This document shows positions 44,166-53,420 of a stretch of DNA of 64,000 nt, in pieces. Source of the stretch: Sulfurovum zhangzhouensis (GTDB lineage: Bacteria; Campylobacterota; Campylobacteria; Campylobacterales; Sulfurovaceae). The position numbers and the translations under genes were made by a program. Positions within the stretch are counted from its first letter, which is position 1. The number at the start of each line of letters is the position of its first letter. The stretch covers positions 1 through 64,000 of the forward strand of contig NZ_JAQIBD010000005.1 in NCBI RefSeq assembly GCF_030347965.1, in the 5' to 3' direction. The notes below the pieces were generated by a model. It did no database searches. It was not told where the DNA came from and saw only the letters and a list, made by a program, of their open reading frames with translations.

Positions 44166-45644
44166 TTACATATCTTTTTTAGAAACAGTTTTATCTATAC
44201 CTTTCTTTTCAATCCCAGCATGATGTTGATCTTTCTTTGCTGTGCTATGGTGGTGTCCTGTATTTGCAAAACCATAGGTTTTATAGACATATATCTTATA
44301 GATATTTAGACTTAGAAAAAAAGTGATCAGTGATGAAGCAAAAATAAATGCAACTGTCTTCTTGACTTTAGATGCATTGAAAAAACCTATCCTTTTACCC
44401 AAAATGACATATGCCCATATCACTGCAATGTATGGGAAATAATTAAAGATATTTAACCAGGTCTCTTTTCTGGCAGCAAGATTGTGGACCGGCGCAGTAT
44501 CAAGTCCAAATCCATAGATAAATCCATTGGCAATATCCGCATATGTATGTGTAAAAAAACTCTGCAGCAGATGAGATAATCCACCGATGATAAATAGTGG
44601 GATAAATGCATAACCTAGAGTATAAAAGGTTTTTTCAAACGTTGCATTCAAAAGCTTTGAAGCTAAGAACATGCCAATGTAGGTAATACCTATACTCAAT
44701 ACCATTGCATAGATAAAGGCAAACAAGCCTACAACATCCATAGAACCCAAATCAATATACTGCTGTACAAAGTTCGCAGTTTTAGACCAAATAAACTCAT
44801 CCGCTATCGCCGTTCTTCCCAATGCATGGTGGAAACTCATCGTGATCGAAATTGCTGCAGTGATGAGGATAAAAACCCATACTTCAAACTTTTCTATCTT
44901 AAAGGTATCAAAGAGAGAAAACGAAGGTTTGTTGATCTTGAAACTGACACTTTCACAGGCTGTACTGCAATCCATACATAGAGTACAATCAGTCATACTG
45001 TTTCTCTTGTCAAAAGTAAATGGCTTCAGGTTAGCGCTGCATGCTGTTGCACAATCAAACGTTTTACATTGACTGCAATCCTCTTTATAGGTACCAAGCC
45101 AAGTTGGAGCGATACGATGATAGGCTCTAGTCAAAGAACCGATTGGACAGATATATTTACAGTAACTCATCTCTTTATAGACAAAGAAAAAAACTACTGC
45201 TATCACAGTAAGTACAAAAAACAACATTGCCGTTGCTAAAGGAGATTTAAAGAATGATGGATAGGCATAGTAAACACCCCACCATCCTATAACGATAAGA
45301 GAAATACCGATGTATCTGTTTTTCAAGAACTTTGGAAACTCCCTATTCATTCCCCATTTTGTCAAATATTTCCCAACAAATCCGTGCGGACAGATACCAC
45401 AAAAGATGCGACCGAAACTTGAAAGAGATACGATGATAAATAGTGACCAGAACAATCCCCAGAAAAGATATCTGGTAAAGGTGTTTTCAGGTGTTTGATC
45501 CACAAAGCCCATATAAACCCCATAGGCAAAAAGCAGTAATACGGTAACCCTTAATCCATTGAGAAAAAGAGGATTCTTGAAAAAGAATCCAACTATAGGC
45601 ATCCCGTAAATATCGTTTTTATCTCTTTTTTTGAATGTCGTCAT
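44166..45644 (-). CDS. NapH/NosR-like polyferredoxin membrane protein
   Basis: 492 residues with about ten membrane helices. Cys groups on cytoplasmic loops are CGICPHG, CKYICPIG, CSQC...CATAC and CTLCMDCSTAC, so four Fe-S sites in the NapH/CcoG/NosR manner. The C-terminal tail is His/Lys-rich (GHHHSTAKKDQHH). Such proteins pass electrons across the membrane. Paired with a TonB receptor, the likeliest job is reducing an imported metal complex (iron or copper), but that is inference. It starts 9 bases after the receptor gene. CcoG or NapH proper would normally sit with cytochrome oxidase or nap genes, which are absent here. Confidence 0.75.
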   Translation of the reverse strand: MTTFKKRDKNDIYGMPIVGFFFKNPLFLNGLRVTVLLLFAYGVYMGFVDQTPENTFTRYLFWGLFWSLFIIVSLSSFGRIFCGICPHGFVGKYLTKWGMNREFPKFLKNRYIGISLIVIGWWGVYYAYPSFFKSPLATAMLFFVLTVIAVVFFFVYKEMSYCKYICPIGSLTRAYHRIAPTWLGTYKEDCSQCKTFDCATACSANLKPFTFDKRNSMTDCTLCMDCSTACESVSFKINKPSFSLFDTFKIEKFEVWVFILITAAISITMSFHHALGRTAIADEFIWSKTANFVQQYIDLGSMDVVGLFAFIYAMVLSIGITYIGMFLASKLLNATFEKTFYTLGYAFIPLFIIGGLSHLLQSFFTHTYADIANGFIYGFGLDTAPVHNLAARKETWLNIFNYFPYIAVIWAYVILGKRIGFFNASKVKKTVAFIFASSLITFFLSLNIYKIYVYKTYGFANTGHHHSTAKKDQHHAGIEKKGIDKTVSKKDM

Positions 45645-45653
45645 TACAACTCC

Positions 45654-47843
45654 TTAAAATTTCACACTCAAACCTGCAGTAAATATCCTTCCTGGATTTA
45701 CAGTAATAGAAAGGTCCTCATAGTCAAACACACCATTTTCATCCCTATCACCGCTTGATCTTGCTGTATTGTAGTATTGCTTGTCAAATACATTATCCAC
45801 TCTGACAAACATATTGACATCATTATCATGGAATTTCATCCTATAACTTGTAGCGAGGTTCATAGTTGCATGTCCCCCAATTCTTAGTTCATTCAGATCA
45901 TCAGCATAATAGCTTGACCTTGCATTCACCTCTGCTGTAAGTTTAAGATCCTCTATAGCTATATAGTCAGCTATGACATTGAACTGATGTCTAGATGTTC
46001 TAGGAATAGTATTTCCAGTCACATCATAAGTTACAACGTCTGCACTCCAGCCACTCCCTAACGTCATTCCGAAGTTCTTATAGTCTGTATACTTTGCATC
46101 CAGGTAGGTATATGCCAGGTTAAAAGAAAGGTCTTTTAAAAGTTGACCGCTTGCCGCAAGCTCCACGCCCCTATGTCTTGCTCCACCAACGTTGTCCCAT
46201 ATATCATCTGTCTCTGTATCTCCATAATTCCCTGATGTTTTCATAATAAAATCTTTTCTATCTAGTTGGAAGAGTGAAAAGTCATAGCTTATGCCGCTCT
46301 TTTTAGTTCTGAATCCAATCTCATAGTTATAAGCATGTTCAGGTTCCAAATCAGGATTATTAAGTGTACTTCCCCATGTACTTACATCCCCTGCATAGAG
46401 CTGTTCTACAGTCGGTGCTCTAAACCCTGTAGAGTAATTCATATAAAAAGAGGTGTCTTCACTTAACAGATAGTTGGCACCCAATCTATAGGAGTAAACG
46501 TTAAAATCTTTTTTAAATTGATTATCTTTATAATCTGAGTAGTCTAGCATGATCATATCATATCTAAGGTTTGCAGTTACACTTAAATTTTTATTTACTG
46601 CATATTTGTATTCGCCATATAGAGCAAATACATTTTCATCAGTGGTACTATCACTTTTAGGATCACCTGCTTCAAAGTAACTTGGTGTTGTTGTACGGGT
46701 TCTATAATCTATCAATGCCTGGTCAACACGATAAAATGAACTATTTTCATATTCATTGGCACGAATATCTAATCCTAACAATGTTGCAAACTTTTCAGAC
46801 GATGTTCTATATTCGCTCTTGATACCTCTTTGTATCTGATGATAGACATTATCATATACATAGTCATTATCATCAAAATATTCTTGTGCTGTTCCATTTT
46901 CATCTAAAGTTTGAGGTGAAGACATAAATTCTGTATCATCAGTATAAACATATCCATTGATTAACAAGTTCGAATTATCTTCAAAATCTTTTGCATATGT
47001 CACAAAAAACTTTCCAAGCTGAACATCATAGCCTCTTGTATAATCTCGGCTTTGTTGATCTCCAAGGTAGATTGACTTTGGATTGGTCTTAGCTTCTGTT
47101 ACACCACCAACAGTCCCATGCGTATCTTTTTCTCTATCTGAGAGTTCCATACCAAACGTGATATCAGAAGTTTCATCGATATAATATTGCAACTTTCCAT
47201 TGAAATATTTTGCACTGTATGCTGAGTCTTCGTGATACCCCTTCCCTTTTCTTTCACTAGCTTGTATGTGGAAATTCATTGTATCATTGGAATAACCTGT
47301 TCTAGCCAAAAGTTTTTGGTACCCGTAACTTCCTCTTTCCAGGGAGACAAAATTATTGTTATACTTTGCTCCCTTTTTGGTCGTAATTATTACTGCCCCA
47401 CTCAATGCATCATCACCAAATAAATAAGAAGCACCACCTTTTATGACTTTGATACTCTCAATATTATCTAGGTCAATATTGACACTTCCCGTTCTTTCAA
47501 AAACAGGCACACCGTCGATTACAACTGCCACACCAGGTTTTTCACCCATATACATCTGGTTTTCAACACCTCTAATATGTATCTTAAGTGAATCACCTGT
47601 CTTCACCTCAGTCGTGATCCCAGGAATTGACTGTAAGATTTGTTGAATATTTTCGACATGTGACTCATCCACTTTATCGCCGCTAATAGTACTCACGGAA
47701 GAAGGTTCATCCTTCTTTGCCTCAAATCTATCGTCAATAGTTGTAGAATAAACTTGAATGTCACCTATATCCTCCAATGCAGAGATATTCGTAAATCCTA
47801 ATACTAAAGCAGAAGTAACCAATCCTACTTTTATTTTGTCCAT
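45654..47843 (-). CDS. TonB-dependent outer-membrane receptor
   Basis: 729 residues. A signal peptide (about 1-22) is followed by a TonB-box-like IQVYST, a plug domain (about 45-155: GVAVVIDGVPVF, IESIKVIKGGASYLFGDDALSGAVIITTKKG), and a 22-strand-type barrel ending in Phe (AGLSVKF). It imports a scarce ligand across the outer membrane using TonB energy. Siderophores, copper chelates or cobalamin are all possible, and the ligand cannot be read from sequence. The next gene is a polyferredoxin membrane protein, suggesting reductive metal release. A structured leader RNA precedes it. Confidence 0.93.
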   Translation of the reverse strand: MDKIKVGLVTSALVLGFTNISALEDIGDIQVYSTTIDDRFEAKKDEPSSVSTISGDKVDESHVENIQQILQSIPGITTEVKTGDSLKIHIRGVENQMYMGEKPGVAVVIDGVPVFERTGSVNIDLDNIESIKVIKGGASYLFGDDALSGAVIITTKKGAKYNNNFVSLERGSYGYQKLLARTGYSNDTMNFHIQASERKGKGYHEDSAYSAKYFNGKLQYYIDETSDITFGMELSDREKDTHGTVGGVTEAKTNPKSIYLGDQQSRDYTRGYDVQLGKFFVTYAKDFEDNSNLLINGYVYTDDTEFMSSPQTLDENGTAQEYFDDNDYVYDNVYHQIQRGIKSEYRTSSEKFATLLGLDIRANEYENSSFYRVDQALIDYRTRTTTPSYFEAGDPKSDSTTDENVFALYGEYKYAVNKNLSVTANLRYDMIMLDYSDYKDNQFKKDFNVYSYRLGANYLLSEDTSFYMNYSTGFRAPTVEQLYAGDVSTWGSTLNNPDLEPEHAYNYEIGFRTKKSGISYDFSLFQLDRKDFIMKTSGNYGDTETDDIWDNVGGARHRGVELAASGQLLKDLSFNLAYTYLDAKYTDYKNFGMTLGSGWSADVVTYDVTGNTIPRTSRHQFNVIADYIAIEDLKLTAEVNARSSYYADDLNELRIGGHATMNLATSYRMKFHDNDVNMFVRVDNVFDKQYYNTARSSGDRDENGVFDYEDLSITVNPGRIFTAGLSVKF

Positions 47844-47985
47844 TTAAATCCTCCTTATACTGCAAAAAGAGGGTTAAATAAAGATGCTGGTTGATATAAT
47901 GACACCATTGCATTTTACAATGTGATGTGTGTTTGTTCGTATATTTCTATTGTCGTAGGGGATACGAACAAGCCTCTTTTTGCTA
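47844..47985 (-). ncRNA. Structured 5' leader of the TonB receptor gene, riboswitch-like, unknown class
   Basis: Read on the minus strand: P1 is a perfect 11-bp helix (47973-47983 with 47862-47872). Inside lie P2, a perfect 10-bp helix with a 19-base loop (47962-47971 with 47933-47942), and P3 (47927-47930 and 47918-47922 with 47902-47910, one 4-base bulge). The receptor's Shine-Dalgarno AAGGAGG is at 47850-47856. The 3' strand of P1 begins CCTCTTT, which can pair with all seven bases of that site (one G-U). So P1 and ribosome-site blocking exclude each other. No B12-box or other known riboswitch consensus is visible. Confidence 0.55.
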
Positions 47986-47992
47986 ATTAATC

Positions 47993-48021
47993 ATATAAAA
48001 GAACTGTTAATTTTCTGTTAA
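47993..48021 (-). promoter_or_regulatory. Promoter of the TonB receptor operon
   Basis: On the minus strand TTAACA (48016-48021), 17 bases, then TTATAT (47993-47998). Transcription would begin near 47983-47987, which is at the first base of P1 in the leader. TTAACAG is repeated 11 bases downstream, possibly an operator. Confidence 0.5.
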
Positions 48022-48144
48022 TTTTTTTATCAACTTATCATTCTTATTAAAAATGTAAATATTTGTCTACCAATACTGAACTAAGGTCTTACCTAATAAG
48101 CTACATTAAGCTAAAATTAGATGATCACAAGCCAAGGACATATC

Positions 48145-48942
48145 ATGTCAAAACATCTTTTTGCTATTTTCGGTAATCCCGTCTCTCATTCCAAATCGCC
48201 ACTCATGCATAATCTTGCCTTCAGAGGTCTGAAGATTGATGCTTGCTACACCCGCTACCTGCTCGAAAATGGGGGAAAACTAAAAGATAAATTTTTTGAG
48301 CTTGGACTCAAAGGGATCAATATCACGGTTCCTCACAAAGAGTATGCGTACCAAGCCTGTGATGAGTTAGATCCTTTTGCCCAAAAAGTAGGTGCTGTCA
48401 ATACGATAGTGGAAAGAGATGGAAAACTTTATGGTTACAATACTGATGCACCAGGATTCCTGAAGGCAATTAGTGAGTTTAATGGAGCTAAAAAGGTACT
48501 TTTTTTAGGTGCTGGAGGTACAGCTCAATCTACCTCAATGATCTTAAAAGAAGCAGGTTATGATGTTACGATCCTTAACCGAAGCGAAGGCCGCCTGGTA
48601 CGATATCAAGAAGCGGGGTTTGAGACATATACATTTGAAAATTTTAAAATTCAAGAGTATGATCTAGTGATCAACATGACCTCAGCAGGGCTTGAAGATG
48701 ACTCACTACCTTGTCCCAAAGAGTTCTTGGATGAAGTCATCCCTTCAGCAAAAGCCTGTATTGACATCATTTATGGCAAAGATACACCGTTTCTCAAGCT
48801 TGCCAAAGCCCATAACAAACCTACCAAAGACGGTGCAGATATGCTGCTCTACCAAGGAGTTATTGCCTTTGAATATTTTACGGATAATGCCTATAAGTTT
48901 CATGAGATAATTCCCTATATGAAAAGAGCATTTATACTTTAA
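48145..48942 (+). CDS. aroE: Shikimate dehydrogenase
   Basis: Reduces 3-dehydroshikimate with NADPH in aromatic amino acid synthesis. I prefer the ATG at 48145, with AAGGA 6 bases ahead, over the one at 48121. The product is 265 residues. It has the substrate motif FGNPVSHSKSPLMHN at 8-22, catalytic Lys in NITVPHKE, and Rossmann loop LGAGGTAQS near 120. The GADMLLYQG block is near the end. It closes the fur-lysS-glyA neighbourhood, from which it is separated here by trpE and the receptor cassette. Confidence 0.95.
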   Translation: MSKHLFAIFGNPVSHSKSPLMHNLAFRGLKIDACYTRYLLENGGKLKDKFFELGLKGINITVPHKEYAYQACDELDPFAQKVGAVNTIVERDGKLYGYNTDAPGFLKAISEFNGAKKVLFLGAGGTAQSTSMILKEAGYDVTILNRSEGRLVRYQEAGFETYTFENFKIQEYDLVINMTSAGLEDDSLPCPKEFLDEVIPSAKACIDIIYGKDTPFLKLAKAHNKPTKDGADMLLYQGVIAFEYFTDNAYKFHEIIPYMKRAFIL

Positions 48943-49009
48943 GACATACTAAAACATTTGATTACCATTAACCTTAAGTGACTAAAATAAAGCTAATAAA
49001 GGAGTCTAT

Positions 49010-49663
49010 ATGATCAATATCCTTATGATAGAAGATGATCCGGAATTTGCAGAGCTTCTCAGTGAATATCTAGCTCAATATGACATCAAAGTAACAAACT
49101 ACGAAGATCCGTACCTAGGTTTGAGTGCAGGTGTGAAAAAGTTTGATCTGGCTATCCTTGATTTAACACTTCCAGGTATGGATGGACTTGAAGCATGTGA
49201 AGAGATCGTACGCAAGTATGATATCCCTGTTATCATCTCTTCAGCACGTTCCGATATCAATGACAAGGTCAAAGCTTTGGCTTTGGGTGCAGATGATTAT
49301 CTTCCAAAACCATATGATCCCAAAGAGATGTATGCACGTATCACTTCCCTTCTTAGAAGATACTCTAAAAGCAAAGAGAACGGTGATACCCTGCCAAAGA
49401 GTGACTTTGAAACCAAGGGCGATACTATTTATTTTCAAGGACAGGCATTGTCACTTACTCCTGCTGAGTTTGAAGTACTCTCACTACTTGTAAAACATCA
49501 GGGTATTACCCAGTCACGTGAACAGATCATCAACGCCTCTGCAACAATGAGTATTGACTCACAAGGGAAAAGCCTTGATGTGATCATCTCAAAGATACGC
49601 TCCAAACTTGGTGATCCCAAACGTATCCAGGCCGTACGCGGGGTAGGGTATAAGCTCGTCTGA
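49010..49663 (+). CDS. OmpR-family response regulator (ArsR/RacR-like)
   Basis: 217 residues. The receiver domain has Asp9/Asp10 in the pocket, phosphoacceptor Asp51 (AILDLTLPG) and Lys in LPKPYDP. Then comes a winged-helix DNA-binding domain (about 125-217; ending RGVGYKLV). GGAG lies 7 bases before the ATG. Its stop overlaps the start of the kinase gene by one base, so the two form a two-component system. The layout is like H. pylori ArsRS. The signal and targets are not known here. Confidence 0.93.
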   Translation: MINILMIEDDPEFAELLSEYLAQYDIKVTNYEDPYLGLSAGVKKFDLAILDLTLPGMDGLEACEEIVRKYDIPVIISSARSDINDKVKALALGADDYLPKPYDPKEMYARITSLLRRYSKSKENGDTLPKSDFETKGDTIYFQGQALSLTPAEFEVLSLLVKHQGITQSREQIINASATMSIDSQGKSLDVIISKIRSKLGDPKRIQAVRGVGYKLV

Positions 49664-50850
49664 TGACTTCACTACGCAATAAGATCAATCTGGTATTTTC
49701 TGTTACCTTAGTGCTGCTTGCCGCACTCTTTATGGCTTCGATCAAATATGATCAGAGCCAGTATTTAGAACGAACAGAGGCACAGGAGCGGGAAATCGTT
49801 CACTATATCTACAGCTATTACCTCCAAACAGGTAAAGTCGATGAAGCTTACCTAGAAGCACAAAATATGTCCCTGATCACAGATAAAGAGATGCTTGTTC
49901 AGATCGAAAGTTTTTTCAAGGAAAAAGGGAAGTACACACGTTATGCCGTAGATACTTTTCGTTTAAAACGTGTTCTTCTGATCAACAATGACAGATTCAA
50001 ACTTATCTTGGAGAATAAAAATAAGGCAGAGTTCCCTTTCAAAAGAATAATTGTCTTTTCGATCGTATTTTTTCTTATCATTATGCTCTATATGTGGATC
50101 ATACGGAGTCTTAGACCCCTATCAGTACTAAAGAATAAGATAAAAACCTTTTCACAGGGCAATCTCAATATCTCTTGTAAAAGTGATAAAAACGATGAGA
50201 TCGCTGCAGTGGCAAACGAGTTTGATCATGCGGTAGAGATGATACGGGAATTGCTACAATCAAGACAACTTTTTTTGCGTGCTATTATGCATGAACTAAA
50301 AACACCTATCGGGAAAGGCCGGCTTATTAGTGAGATGCTGCCGGATGAAAAGAACAAAGCCCGTATGCACAGTATCTTTGAGAGGCTAAATCTACTGATA
50401 GATGAATTTGCAAAGATAGAACAGATCACTTCAAAGAACTTTCAACTCTCTATCAAGCCCTATAAGGCCTCTGATCTTGTTGAAGCCAGTATCGATCTTT
50501 TGATGTTTGAAAATCCTAAGCAACACATCAGTATTGATACAGTTAAAGACTTTAAACTTGAAGTAGATTTCGAACTTTTCACATTGACACTCAAAAACCT
50601 CCTAGATAACGGGATCAAATACAGTATAGATAAACATATCAAAGTGATTATCAACCAAGATCATATCGCGGTAGAAAACAGAGGAGAGATGCTACAAGAA
50701 CCGATAGAAAACTACTTTAAACCATTCCATACCTCTAAAAAAGGATTGGGGCTTGGACTATATATCGTAAAAAGTATCTTGGATATTCATAAAATGGGTC
50801 TGAAGTATGAGCATATCGAAGGTATGAATCGCTTCATCATAAAAAAATAA
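49663..50850 (+). CDS. Sensor histidine kinase (ArsS-like)
   Basis: 395 residues. Membrane helices at about 8-25 and 127-147 enclose a periplasmic sensor loop of about 100 residues. HAMP-like segment, then H-box IMHELKTPIGKGRL (His near 210), N-box NLLDNGIKYS and G2 GLGLGLYIVKS. The HELKTPIGKGR wording is typical of the ArsS-type kinases of this phylum. The G1 box is weak (HIAVENRGE). It phosphorylates the regulator encoded just upstream, whose last base is shared with this gene's ATG. Confidence 0.9.
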   Translation: MTSLRNKINLVFSVTLVLLAALFMASIKYDQSQYLERTEAQEREIVHYIYSYYLQTGKVDEAYLEAQNMSLITDKEMLVQIESFFKEKGKYTRYAVDTFRLKRVLLINNDRFKLILENKNKAEFPFKRIIVFSIVFFLIIMLYMWIIRSLRPLSVLKNKIKTFSQGNLNISCKSDKNDEIAAVANEFDHAVEMIRELLQSRQLFLRAIMHELKTPIGKGRLISEMLPDEKNKARMHSIFERLNLLIDEFAKIEQITSKNFQLSIKPYKASDLVEASIDLLMFENPKQHISIDTVKDFKLEVDFELFTLTLKNLLDNGIKYSIDKHIKVIINQDHIAVENRGEMLQEPIENYFKPFHTSKKGLGLGLYIVKSILDIHKMGLKYEHIEGMNRFIIKK

Positions 50851-50876
50851 CTTTGTCTTGAAAAAGTCAAAATATA

Positions 50877-50894
50877 TCCCAGCTAAGGCTGGGA
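50877..50894 (-). terminator. Terminator of the DAHP synthase gene
   Basis: A perfect 7-bp GC-rich stem with a 4-base loop lies 10 bases past the aroG stop. On the minus strand it runs into ATATATTTTGACTTTTTC. It may also stop the convergent kinase transcript. Confidence 0.75.
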
Positions 50895-50903
50895 ATAAAA
50901 GCA

Positions 50904-52241
50904 TTACTCAATCGTATCTGAAAGCATAAATGCAAGCTCAAGTGCCTGAGAAGCATTGAGTCTTGGGTCACATTGTGTATGATAACGGCTAGCAAGCCCT
51001 TCTTCTGTAATCGCACATGAGGTACTCCCTGTACATTCTGTAACATCATTACCTGTCATCTCAAGGTGAATACCTGCACCCACGGTTCCCATCTCTTTAT
51101 GGATCGCAAAAAACTGTTCTACTTCACTAAGAATATTTGCAAAATCTCTTGTTTTGAATCCTGTAGAACTTTTTTCTACATTTCCGTGCATAGGATCACA
51201 TGACCACACTACATTCCTACCTTCATCCCTTACACGTTTAAGTAGTTTTGGGAAGTACTCACGTATCTTATCAGCACCCATACGTACGATCAGATTCAAT
51301 CTTCCCTCTTCATTCTTCGGATTCAGCGCATCGATCAGCTCGATAAGCTCATCCTCACCCATAGATGGTCCTACTTTACAACCGATTGGGTTAGCAATTC
51401 CTCTGAAATATTCAATATGCGCTTCATTGAGATCTCTGGTTCGATCACCGATCCAAAGCATATGTGCTGAACAATCATAGTATTCACCTGTCTCACTATC
51501 AAGTCTTGTCAATGCCTCTTCATAGTTGAGAAGTAATGCTTCATGTGACGTATAAAGTGTTGTTTGCTGAAGTTGCGGCATGACATCACTTGTCAAACCG
51601 CATGCAGACATAAATTTCATCGCACTATCGATCTTGTCACTGAGTTCATCATACTTCTGTCCAAGCGGATTATCTTTGATAAAGTCAAGGTTCCATTGAT
51701 GTACTTTACTAAGATCAGCCAAGCCGCCTCTTGAAAATGCTCTAAGAAGGTTAAGCGTTGCTGCAGACTGGTTATAGGCTTTGATCATATTTTCAGGTTT
51801 TGGTTCTCTAGCCTCTTCAGTGAATTCAATACTATTAATGATATCACCACGATATGAAGGCAACATCACACCATTAAGTTCTTCAAAATCGGAACTTCTC
51901 GGTTTTGCAAACTGCCCGGCAATACGTCCTACTTTCACCACAGGCTTTCCGGTTGAGTACATCAACACCATATTCATTTGAAGCATAAGCTTGAAAAGGT
52001 TCTTGATCGATTTTGCATTAAAGTCAGAGAAGCTCTCGGCACAGTCTCCACCTTGGAGTAAAAATGCTTCTCCTCGTCCTGCAGCTGCAAGTTTTTCTTT
52101 AAGCTTTCTTGCCTCTCCCGCGAAGATAAGCGGAGGATAAGAACTAAGCTCTTTTTCTACAGCTTTCAAAGCCTCCTGATCAGTATAGGTTGGTTGTTGC
52201 TTGATAGGAAATTCTCTCCAGCTACTCGGTGTCCAACTCAT
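50904..52241 (-). CDS. aroG: DAHP synthase, class II
   Basis: 445 residues, the plant/mycobacterial class II type, which differs from E. coli AroF/G/H. It joins phosphoenolpyruvate and erythrose-4-phosphate, the entry of the shikimate pathway. Characteristic blocks are [10 protein letters not shown] near 81, [13 protein letters not shown] near 104, [10 protein letters not shown] near 345 and [17 protein letters not shown]-like (here ..TECTGS) near 395. A -10 box TATAAT is visible in the upstream gap. A bulged 6-bp hairpin at 52261-52278 lies in its leader. It is transcribed alone. Confidence 0.93.
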   Translation of the reverse strand: MSWTPSSWREFPIKQQPTYTDQEALKAVEKELSSYPPLIFAGEARKLKEKLAAAGRGEAFLLQGGDCAESFSDFNAKSIKNLFKLMLQMNMVLMYSTGKPVVKVGRIAGQFAKPRSSDFEELNGVMLPSYRGDIINSIEFTEEAREPKPENMIKAYNQSAATLNLLRAFSRGGLADLSKVHQWNLDFIKDNPLGQKYDELSDKIDSAMKFMSACGLTSDVMPQLQQTTLYTSHEALLLNYEEALTRLDSETGEYYDCSAHMLWIGDRTRDLNEAHIEYFRGIANPIGCKVGPSMGEDELIELIDALNPKNEEGRLNLIVRMGADKIREYFPKLLKRVRDEGRNVVWSCDPMHGNVEKSSTGFKTRDFANILSEVEQFFAIHKEMGTVGAGIHLEMTGNDVTECTGSTSCAITEEGLASRYHTQCDPRLNASQALELAFMLSDTIE

Positions 52242-52555
52242 AATCGTTCCTTTCTTCTATGGTCCCTTCTTGGGTACCCTGTAATAAATTGGATGATTAT
52301 AGCTTATGCGCACCTCCAATAACCTTAGAGTGCCAAATAGCATTTTTAAAATAGCCCATTTTAGAATATTAACAACGCTAAATGATAAAAATTATGAACA
52401 AGTCAAGAAAGTAACATTTTAAAAAAAATTAAAAATTAATTATTACTTTTTATAATTTCTTAAGTTATTCACCTATGTGAATATATTGTGAATAACTCAT
52501 ATTAAATAATGCAACTCGTATTTCAGGGAAAGAGTAAAAATAGACTTTTTCACAT
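52242..52555. other. Intergenic region between cmoA and aroG
   Basis: A 314-base AT-rich gap. It holds, on the minus strand, a TATAAT box about 55 bases before aroG and a small hairpin at 52261-52278 (GGTCCC with GGGTACC, one bulge, loop of 5). The rest, 52330-52555, contains A/T runs and no reading frame of note. I see no RNA gene. Confidence 0.6.
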
Positions 52556-53263
52556 CTACTTTTTAGCTATAAATGTGACAAAGTTAGCCCATTGAAAAAG
52601 TGTAGAAACTTGTTTAAATCCGGCTTTTTTGCACATCTGGATATTTTCTTCAATCGTAAAAGGGATCAGTACATTCTCCAGTGCTTCACGCTTTTGTGCG
52701 ATCTCATATTCACTGTATCCCTGCGCTTTTTTATAGTTATAGTAAATGTCGATAAGTTGTTTATCAAGTCTCTTGTCTTCAAAGACCACTTTTTCAGAGA
52801 AGATAAATATCCCATCTTGATTCAATCCGTCATAGATCTTTTTTACCAATTCAGGACGCTGCATAGGACGGATAAATTGCAGTGTATAGTTAGATACGAT
52901 AACATCATCTCCACCAAATTCATACTCCAGCATATCAGCAAGTTCCAGATCAATTTCCGCACCAAATGCTTGACATTTTTGTCTGGCACGATCTAACATT
53001 GCTTGCGAGTTATCAATACCTTTAAGATGCATTTTCGTACTTAACTTACTGTCAAGATCAAGTAAAAATTTCGCCGTAGATGAGCCAAGATCAAGTAGAC
53101 TTTTCCCTTCACCCTCTTCTGCAAGAATGACGGAAATAATCAACTGACGTACCTCATCATAAAAAGGCACAGAACGGCTAAGCATATCATCAAAGACTGA
53201 TGCAACTGCTTCATCAAATTCAAATTTCTTTTCTATAGGCTTGTCAAATACTTTATCTTTCAT
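52556..53263 (-). CDS. cmoA: Carboxy-SAM synthase
   Basis: 235-residue class I SAM-fold protein. It makes carboxy-S-adenosylmethionine from SAM and prephenate for the CmoB-dependent modification of wobble uridine in tRNA. It has the SAM-binding [11 protein letters not shown] near 60, then IDNSQAML near 82 and [11 protein letters not shown] near 120, which is a CmoA hallmark. 235 residues is slightly shorter than E. coli CmoA. It matches the tlyA-ribF-cmoA neighbourhood recalled from C. jejuni, although other genes now intervene. Confidence 0.87.
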   Translation of the reverse strand: MKDKVFDKPIEKKFEFDEAVASVFDDMLSRSVPFYDEVRQLIISVILAEEGEGKSLLDLGSSTAKFLLDLDSKLSTKMHLKGIDNSQAMLDRARQKCQAFGAEIDLELADMLEYEFGGDDVIVSNYTLQFIRPMQRPELVKKIYDGLNQDGIFIFSEKVVFEDKRLDKQLIDIYYNYKKAQGYSEYEIAQKREALENVLIPFTIEENIQMCKKAGFKQVSTLFQWANFVTFIAKK

Positions 53264-53420
53264 CGCGGTTTGTCTTCATTATCTTTTTTAGCATTATACC
53301 CAATAGAAGCAGAAGTATGCCATTTAAAGAAACTTTCAGGTTTATAACTATTTCTTTACAAGTAGTATACATTTTATTTATATTAAAGCTTTATCCTATT
53401 AGAATAGACGAATATAGGAG

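Noticed and set aside
47844-47985. Cobalamin riboswitch in the TonB receptor leader
   Set aside because: The leader is only about 140 bases, and I find neither the B12-box nor the other conserved cobalamin-riboswitch core sequences. The stems do not fit that architecture.
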